A stretch of 64,000 nucleotides of DNA from Streptomyces sp. B93 (GTDB lineage: Bacteria; Actinomycetota; Actinomycetes; Streptomycetales; Streptomycetaceae), in assembly GCF_018070565.1 (NCBI RefSeq), contig NZ_JAGPXL010000004.1, forward strand, positions 186,001 to 250,000, written 5' to 3'. Below the pieces are notes generated by a model. The model was not told the origin of the DNA, did no database searches, and saw nothing but the letters and a program-made list of their open reading frames with translations. Of this stretch, positions 59,012 to 64,000 are shown piece by piece; position 1 is the first letter of the stretch, and the number at the start of each line of letters is the position of its first letter. Made by a program: the position numbers and the translations under genes.

Positions 59012-61680
59012 GTTCGCTGCTGGAGCTGGTGCGGGCGGGCCGTACGGCGGAGGTCGTGGGGCTGCTGGACGGTCTGACGGACGCCGAACGGCGCGGTCAT
59101 GTCGCCGAGCTGAAGGAGCTGCGCAAGGAACTGCGCAAGGAGCCCTGGAACTCACAGGCGCGGCGCGCCTACCCTGCGCTGCATGCCGCGGGGGCGGCCT
59201 GCCAGACGGGGGCCGCGGGGGCGGCGAGCTGGCTCGCGGCGGCCGACATGCGCTGGTCGGGGGCGTCGCCCGCGGTGTTGCTGCATGTACTCGGGGACCG
59301 GGAGGCGGACTGGCTGGCCGATGTGGCGCACCGGCTCGCCCAGCGTCCGGCGACGGCCTGGGTGCCGTACGAGCTGATGGCGGGACTGGTGCGGCTGGCC
59401 GGCTGTGCGGCGCCGACGACCGACGCCTATGTGCGGGGGTGGGCGGAGCACGTCCACGGCTCCTGGCAGTGCGGGGGCACGCTGCTGGACCGGCTGCGCA
59501 AGGACCCGCATCTGGTGCCGCTGGTCGGCGCGCTCTTCGAGACGGACGACATCGGCGGTCGGCTCGGCTGGCCGGACCACGACGGGCCGGACAGCTGGAC
59601 CGGCGCCCTCGCCGGGCTCACCGCGGAGGGCGTGCTGGACCGCCGTAGGACGGTGGACGCGTGCGTGGCCCGGCTGCTGCGAGGCGGCCCGGCCGTCGAT
59701 CTCCGCCTGTTCCTGCGGCTGTTGAAGGCGCTGGAGCTGAGCCGGGACGAGGAGCGGGAGCGGATCGCCGACTGGCTGGCGCTGGCCGCGGACGCGGCGT
59801 CGCCGGTGGCCGCGCACGCCCAGTCGGTGCTGGCGGCGCTGGCGCTCGACGGTGAGCTGGCCCCGGGGCGACTGGCGGAGATGTCGGGCGCGGTGCTCTT
59901 CCGCAGCGAGAAGAAGCTCGTGCGGGCGCAGTTGGTGCTGCTCGGCAAGGTGCTGGCGCGCAACGCCGACGCGGCCGGTGAGCTGCTGCCCGCGGTGGCG
60001 GAGGCGTTCGGGCACGAGGACTCCGATGTGCAGGAGCGGGCGCTCAAGCTCGTGGAGCGGCATCTGAGGAAGGCCGACTCGCAGGAGCTGCGGGCCCGGC
60101 TGGGGTCGGACGCCGAGCAGTTGATCCCCGCCCTGCGGGCCCGGGCGGCGCGGACGCTGGGCGTGGACCCGATGCCCGCGGCGGCGACGGTGTACGCCGA
60201 GGTGCTGCCGCCCGTGCCGGAGCCGGTGCGGCTCTCGCCCGCCCCCCGGACGGCGGTGGAGGTCGCCGAGGAGGTGGGCGCCGTACTGGCGTCGGGGGAC
60301 GACGTGGGGGCGTTCGAGCGGGTGCTGGACGGGCTGGTGCGCCACGCCCACGACGACTGGGCGGCATTGGCCGAGGCACTGGAACCGGTCGTCTCACGGC
60401 AGTGGTGGGGCGGCGGTGACACCGCCTTCGCGCACCGCACGGACGACTACTTCAGCCCGTCCCACCTGGGCTTCTTCTTCCCGTCGCACGGACTTGACCT
60501 GCTGCTGGCCACCGTACGGGGCCGGGTCCGCACCTCCACACTGCGCCGGGCGGTGACCCAGGAGACCGGTCGCCGCGCGTGTGTGCACGGCGCCCTGGCC
60601 GGTGCCTTCGAGGCCCGCCTGTGGGAGGTGGCGTACCGACTGGCCACCAAGCCGCTGCCGCTGCTGCTGTCCACGCCGACCTGGAGCACGGGCCTGCTGG
60701 AGCCGGACGAGCTGGTGGACCGCCTCGACACCTACCGGCGGCTGGGGGCAGAGGTGGCGGCGGCCGACTTCGCCCAGGCCCTGCTGCGGGTGCGCCGCTC
60801 CGACCGTGCGGCTGCCTCGGCGGCGGCCGAGCGGGCGGCCGCCCTCGGCACCGCGGAAGGCGCCCGGCTGGCGCGCTGGCTGACCGCCCCGGAGGCCGTC
60901 CCGCCCACGCACGGGCGGGTGACCGCGGGCAGCCGGATCCTGGTCGAGTACGGCGACGTCCCCGAACTGTGCGATGTCGGGGAGGACTTCCCGGCGGACT
61001 TCCAGCCCCTCGCCCGTCCGGTGGACGACCTGAAGAGGTCACGGGGCTGCCCGCACTGGGACGCGGCCATATACGCGCACTGGCTGACCCTGCTCCCCGA
61101 GCGGCGGGAGCTGGTGGCGGCGCGGCTGCTGGGCGACCTCTCCGATCTGGCCGTCAATGACGACCGGGGCACCGCCGCGATACTTCCCGCGCTGGCCGAG
61201 TCCGGCGGCGAGGCGGGCGACGCGCTGCGGCTGGGCCTGGCCTACGGTCTGGGCGCACGCCATCCCGAGGACCGGCTGGCCTCGGTGGACGCGCTGCTGG
61301 TGCTGGCCGCCCGTGGGCAGCTCGACGCCGCCGGGCTGGGCGCCGACCTCGGGGAGCTGGTGCGGCGGGGCGCGGTGAAGCCGCTGCGGCTCGCCGAGTC
61401 GGCGCGGACGGCGGCGTCCACCGGGGCGCACGGCACGGTGTGGGGGATGCTCCGGCACACCCTGCCCGTCCTGCTGGCCGAGCTGGCGACGGGCGGCGGG
61501 CCCGCTCCGGCGCGCGGTCTGGGCGAGCTGCTGGCGGTGGCCGCGGAGTGCGCGGAGCGGTCCGGGGCGCGGGGCGAGCTGCCGCATCTGGCGGGGGCGG
61601 CGGACCGGCGCGGTTCCTCGCGGCTCGTGTCCCAGGCCCGGCGGCTGCGCGCCGCGCTGGCCGAGGAGGTGGCCGCATGA
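59008..61680 (+). CDS. Large HEAT-repeat-like protein (DUF6493-type)
   Basis: An 890-residue, all-helical protein made of Leu/Ala-rich helix pairs, for example LLELVRAGRTAEVVGLLDGL, LFLRLLKALELSRDEE and AEAFGHEDSDVQERALKLVERHL (quoted in pieces), which resemble HEAT or TPR repeats. No catalytic motif is visible. I assign it to the DUF6493-like proteins that follow SWIM genes in actinomycetes, from memory. ATG 59008 overlaps the SWIM stop (ATGA), so it shares the PafBC-type promoter and should be induced by DNA damage. Function unknown. Confidence 0.65.
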   Translation: MSSLLELVRAGRTAEVVGLLDGLTDAERRGHVAELKELRKELRKEPWNSQARRAYPALHAAGAACQTGAAGAASWLAAADMRWSGASPAVLLHVLGDREADWLADVAHRLAQRPATAWVPYELMAGLVRLAGCAAPTTDAYVRGWAEHVHGSWQCGGTLLDRLRKDPHLVPLVGALFETDDIGGRLGWPDHDGPDSWTGALAGLTAEGVLDRRRTVDACVARLLRGGPAVDLRLFLRLLKALELSRDEERERIADWLALAADAASPVAAHAQSVLAALALDGELAPGRLAEMSGAVLFRSEKKLVRAQLVLLGKVLARNADAAGELLPAVAEAFGHEDSDVQERALKLVERHLRKADSQELRARLGSDAEQLIPALRARAARTLGVDPMPAAATVYAEVLPPVPEPVRLSPAPRTAVEVAEEVGAVLASGDDVGAFERVLDGLVRHAHDDWAALAEALEPVVSRQWWGGGDTAFAHRTDDYFSPSHLGFFFPSHGLDLLLATVRGRVRTSTLRRAVTQETGRRACVHGALAGAFEARLWEVAYRLATKPLPLLLSTPTWSTGLLEPDELVDRLDTYRRLGAEVAAADFAQALLRVRRSDRAAASAAAERAAALGTAEGARLARWLTAPEAVPPTHGRVTAGSRILVEYGDVPELCDVGEDFPADFQPLARPVDDLKRSRGCPHWDAAIYAHWLTLLPERRELVAARLLGDLSDLAVNDDRGTAAILPALAESGGEAGDALRLGLAYGLGARHPEDRLASVDALLVLAARGQLDAAGLGADLGELVRRGAVKPLRLAESARTAASTGAHGTVWGMLRHTLPVLLAELATGGGPAPARGLGELLAVAAECAERSGARGELPHLAGAADRRGSSRLVSQARRLRAALAEEVAA

Positions 61681-61813
61681 GATTCCGGGCACCGCTCCCC
61701 ACGGGCGCCGCAACACAACCGCAATAAAATCTGCAAAAGGTACAGATCCACACTTTACCGATCAGTCACAGAGCGTTCGTGATCACGCAACACCCTTCCT
61801 TCACAGTGGTCTC

Positions 61814-63232
61814 ATGACTCCGAACATGTCTGATGTGACACGAGCGAAAGACGGACGTCCCGTGCACCACTGGCGACGCGACGTGGTCGAACTGGCCGCG
61901 CTCTTCACCGCGGTGGCGGTGGCGGACGCCGTGGCCAACCTGATCGGGCACGGCCCGGACGGTCCGGCGCTGCTGGTGATCTCCGCGGTGGTGCTGCTGG
62001 CCACCGCCGCCTTCCACACCTGGTGGTCACGCCGCCACGGGCACGCTCCGCCGACGAGCGATACCCGTGCCCGGCCGCGCCCCACCGCGGAACAGACCGG
62101 GCCGTCCGAGGCTTCCTCCCCCGCCACCGAGGACGCGACCGGCAAGAGCGTGCTGTGGCGGATGCGCACCACGGTGCAGGACGAGCCGGGCTCACTGGCC
62201 GCGCTGTGCACGGCACTCGCCGGGCACCGGGTCGACATCCTGAGCCTCCAGACGCATCCGCTGGGCCACGGCACCGTGGACGAGTTCCTGCTGCGCAGCC
62301 CTGCGGCCCTGGCGCCCGCCGAGATCACCCGTGCGGTCGCCCGGGCCAAAGGCTCCGGCACCTGGATCGAGCGGGCCGACGCCCACGACCTGGTGGACGC
62401 GCCGACCCGGGTCCTCGGCCTGGCCACCCGCACCGCCCTGGACGCGGCAGAACTCCCGCTGGCGCTGCGGCAGTTGCTGGGCCGGTGCACCATCCGGTCG
62501 CTCCCCCCGGCCCCGGGCGGGCAGGGGGCGACGGAAGACGGCCCCGAGGACGGGATGCCGGAGGACACGGTGATGCGGCTGCGTTCACGGGAAGGCGGCG
62601 TGATCACCGTGGAGCGGCCGTATCTGCCGTTCACCCCGACGGAGTTCGCCCGGGCGCGCGCCCTGGTGGAGCTGGACACCCGGCTCGGCCCGCGCATCCC
62701 GCACGGGCAGGACGTGCTCACCCTGCCCGAGGGCAACGCGATCACCGTCCGCCGCGCCGACGAGCGTGATCTCGACGCCGCGAAGGCGATGCACGAGCGG
62801 TGCTCGACGAGGACGCTCCAGCTGCGGTACCACGGGCCGGTCAAGGACGCCGACCGCTATCTGAACCACCTGCTCAGCCCGCGGTTCGGGCGGACGCTCG
62901 CGATGCAGACCACCTCCGGGCGGATCGTCGGGCTCGGTCATCTGCTGTGGGACGGCGACGAGACGGAGGTCGCGCTGCTGGTGGAGGACGAGTGGCAGCG
63001 CCGCGGCATCGGCGGGGAACTGCTCGGCCGACTGGTCGCGATGGCCGTCGAGGCGGGCTGCGAGAGCGTGTACGCCGTGACGCAGGCGTCCAACACGGGC
63101 ATGGTCGCCGCGATGCGCGGACTCGGGCTCCCTCTCGACTACCAGATCGAGGAGGGGACGTTGGTGATCACCGCGCGACTGGACGCGACGGCAGTCGCTG
63201 CGCCGGCTTGGCAGGAGCGGAGCCTCAGTTAG
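61814..63232 (+). CDS. Membrane-anchored ACT-domain GNAT acyltransferase
   Basis: A 472-residue protein with three parts. Residues 24-68 hold two membrane helices (ELAALFTAVAVADAVANL, ALLVISAVVLLATAAF). Residues 115-190 are an ACT domain (TTVQDEPGSLAALCTALA, VDILSLQTHPLG), which usually binds an amino acid. Residues 310-460 are a GNAT domain with EDEWQRRGIGGELLGRL acetyl-CoA loop. ACT-GNAT proteins of actinomycetes acetylate lysines of metabolic enzymes under amino-acid control; the membrane anchor is an addition. ATG 61814; a second ATG 12 bases on is possible. Confidence 0.8.
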   Translation: MTPNMSDVTRAKDGRPVHHWRRDVVELAALFTAVAVADAVANLIGHGPDGPALLVISAVVLLATAAFHTWWSRRHGHAPPTSDTRARPRPTAEQTGPSEASSPATEDATGKSVLWRMRTTVQDEPGSLAALCTALAGHRVDILSLQTHPLGHGTVDEFLLRSPAALAPAEITRAVARAKGSGTWIERADAHDLVDAPTRVLGLATRTALDAAELPLALRQLLGRCTIRSLPPAPGGQGATEDGPEDGMPEDTVMRLRSREGGVITVERPYLPFTPTEFARARALVELDTRLGPRIPHGQDVLTLPEGNAITVRRADERDLDAAKAMHERCSTRTLQLRYHGPVKDADRYLNHLLSPRFGRTLAMQTTSGRIVGLGHLLWDGDETEVALLVEDEWQRRGIGGELLGRLVAMAVEAGCESVYAVTQASNTGMVAAMRGLGLPLDYQIEEGTLVITARLDATAVAAPAWQERSLS

Positions 63233-63287
63233 AGGGCTGTCCCGGGAGGGTGGCTACCGCCGCGCCGTCGTGGCTGGGCACGCGGGT

Positions 63288-63313
63288 CCCCGCGCCCCGA
63301 GAGGGGCGCGGGG
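63288..63313. terminator. Strong bidirectional hairpin between convergent genes, repeat-like
   Basis: CCCCGCGCCCC-GAGA-GGGGCGCGGGG is a perfect 11-pair stem with a four-base loop. The flanks (GTGGCTGGGCACGCGGGT and GTGCCAGTTCA) resemble a palindromic repeat that I associate with many Streptomyces intergenic regions, so it may be a mobile repeat used as terminator. Confidence 0.75.
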
Positions 63314-63331
63314 TGCCAGTTCACGGCCTGC

Positions 63332-64000
63332 TCACACGCCCGGCCCCGTCCGGTGCCCGGCGCCCGCCGCGGCGTGCTCCGCGGGACCCTGGCCGAGGGC
63401 ACCGTCCAGGTCGGCCCACAGGTCGTCCACGTCCTCCAGGCCGACCGACATGCGCAGCAGCCGGTCGCTGACCCCGGCGCCGCGGCGGTCGTCGGCGTCG
63501 ACGATGCGGTGGCTGATGGAGGCCGGGTGCTGGATGAGGGTGTCGACGCTGCCGAGGCTGACGGCCGGGGTGATGAGGCGGACGCCGCCGATGACCTCGT
63601 GCGGGTCGCCGTGCGTCTCGAAGGCGACCATGGCGCCGCCGATGCGCGGATAGTGCACGGCGGCCACGCGCGGGTCGGCGGCGAGACGGCGCGCGAGTTC
63701 GGCGGCGTTCTCCGAGGCGGCGCGCACCCGCACCGGCAGCGTCGACAGACCGCGCAGCAGCAGGTATCCGGCCAGCGGGTGGAGCACTCCCCCGGTGGCG
63801 AAGCGCACCTGCCGCAGCCGTCCGGCGAACTCCTCGTCGCAGGCCACCACGCCCGCCATGACGTCCCCGTGCCCGCCGAGGTACTTCGTGGCGCTGTGCA
63901 GCACCAGACGCGCGCCCTGCTCGAGGGGCCTTTGCAGCACGGGAGTGGCGAAGGTGTTGTCCACCAGCAGCGGCACCGACCCACAGGCGTGTGCCAGGGC
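63332..64000 (-). CDS. Trans-sulfuration-type PLP enzyme (cystathionine lyase/synthase family), 3' part
   Basis: The C-terminal 222 residues of a Cys/Met-metabolism PLP enzyme; the frame runs off the window at 64000, so the N-terminal half (about 160-180 residues) is missing. Seen are VDNTFATPVLQRPLEQGA, the PLP-lysine SATKYLGGHGD, PAVSLGSVDTLIQHPAS and LRMSVGLED. It could be cystathionine gamma-lyase or synthase, methionine gamma-lyase or a homologue; the distinguishing N-terminal residues are outside. It converges on the ACT-GNAT gene across a hairpin. The last 25 residues (Ala, Gly, Pro-rich) are a weak extension. Confidence 0.85.
   Translation of the reverse strand, partial: ALAHACGSVPLLVDNTFATPVLQRPLEQGARLVLHSATKYLGGHGDVMAGVVACDEEFAGRLRQVRFATGGVLHPLAGYLLLRGLSTLPVRVRAASENAAELARRLAADPRVAAVHYPRIGGAMVAFETHGDPHEVIGGVRLITPAVSLGSVDTLIQHPASISHRIVDADDRRGAGVSDRLLRMSVGLEDVDDLWADLDGALGQGPAEHAAAGAGHRTGPGV

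Overview
The window is chromosomal DNA from a high-GC actinomycete, almost certainly a Streptomyces. The reasons are the very high GC third-codon bias, frequent GTG/TTG starts, a single in-frame TTA codon, whiJ-like XRE/DUF397 genes, GlnR-, PHO- and dre-type sites, and two palindromic intergenic repeats of a kind I associate with Streptomyces chromosomes. I see no rRNA, tRNA, CRISPR array, insertion sequence or phage genes.

Layout. 1-8.4 kb: the 3' end of ornithine aminotransferase (rocD), a PlsC-type acyltransferase, an NAD-dependent epimerase, and a complete urease operon ureABCFGD on the minus strand. The operon lacks ureE, has a GlnR-like box upstream, and is split by an intergenic repeat between ureF and ureG. 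7.7-11.8 kb: a TetR regulator diverging from a membrane transport protein, a Phd-type antitoxin diverging from a catalytically dead ClpP paralogue, and a secreted NlpC/P60 hydrolase behind a c-di-AMP (ydaO) riboswitch. 11.9-13.7 kb: a three-gene whiJ-like developmental module (ATPase, XRE-DUF5753 with a TTA codon, DUF397). 13.7-18.2 kb: biotin genes, bioF divergent from bioBAD. 18.2-34.4 kb: ordinary Streptomyces genes: methyltransferase, a toxin-antitoxin pair, a FtsX-type ABC exporter, two CNNM/CorC proteins, SGNH hydrolase, purB, mug, an ABC exporter divergent from a two-component system, and a ROK regulator. 34.7-38.1 kb: a GntR/UTRA regulator with a dre-like site over its promoter, an alpha/beta hydrolase, a lipase and an SRPBCC protein.

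38.5-55.8 kb is the accessory, biosynthetic part. The minus-strand block (54234 down to 45122) encodes a DUF4260-like membrane protein, an MprF-type aminoacyl-tRNA transferase domain resembling VlmA, an acyl-CoA-dehydrogenase-fold flavoprotein (the fold of VlmH), a thioester reductase, a class III aminotransferase, an SRPBCC protein, a flavin reductase (VlmR role), a DAO-type oxidase and a WS/DGAT acyltransferase. My reading is an aliphatic azoxy (or N-N bonded) natural-product pathway: acyl thioester to aldehyde to alkylamine to alkylhydroxylamine, then coupling to an aminoacyl group from tRNA, then oxidation. A carboxyl-methyltransferase-type gene on the plus strand faces the block, and a divergent MocR regulator with a tandem operator sits at its head. 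A 40-base minisatellite separates the two halves of the operon. To the left lie a halogenase-like flavoprotein, a small ECF sigma factor, a strange NPLAAL-repeat protein and an ABC1/UbiB kinase-like protein.

55.8-64 kb: a Tat-exported PhoD phosphatase behind a PHO box, a SWIM/DUF6493-type pair behind a perfect PafBC-type (RecA-NDp) DNA-damage promoter, a membrane-anchored ACT-GNAT acyltransferase, and the 3' part of a trans-sulfuration enzyme gene cut by the window edge.
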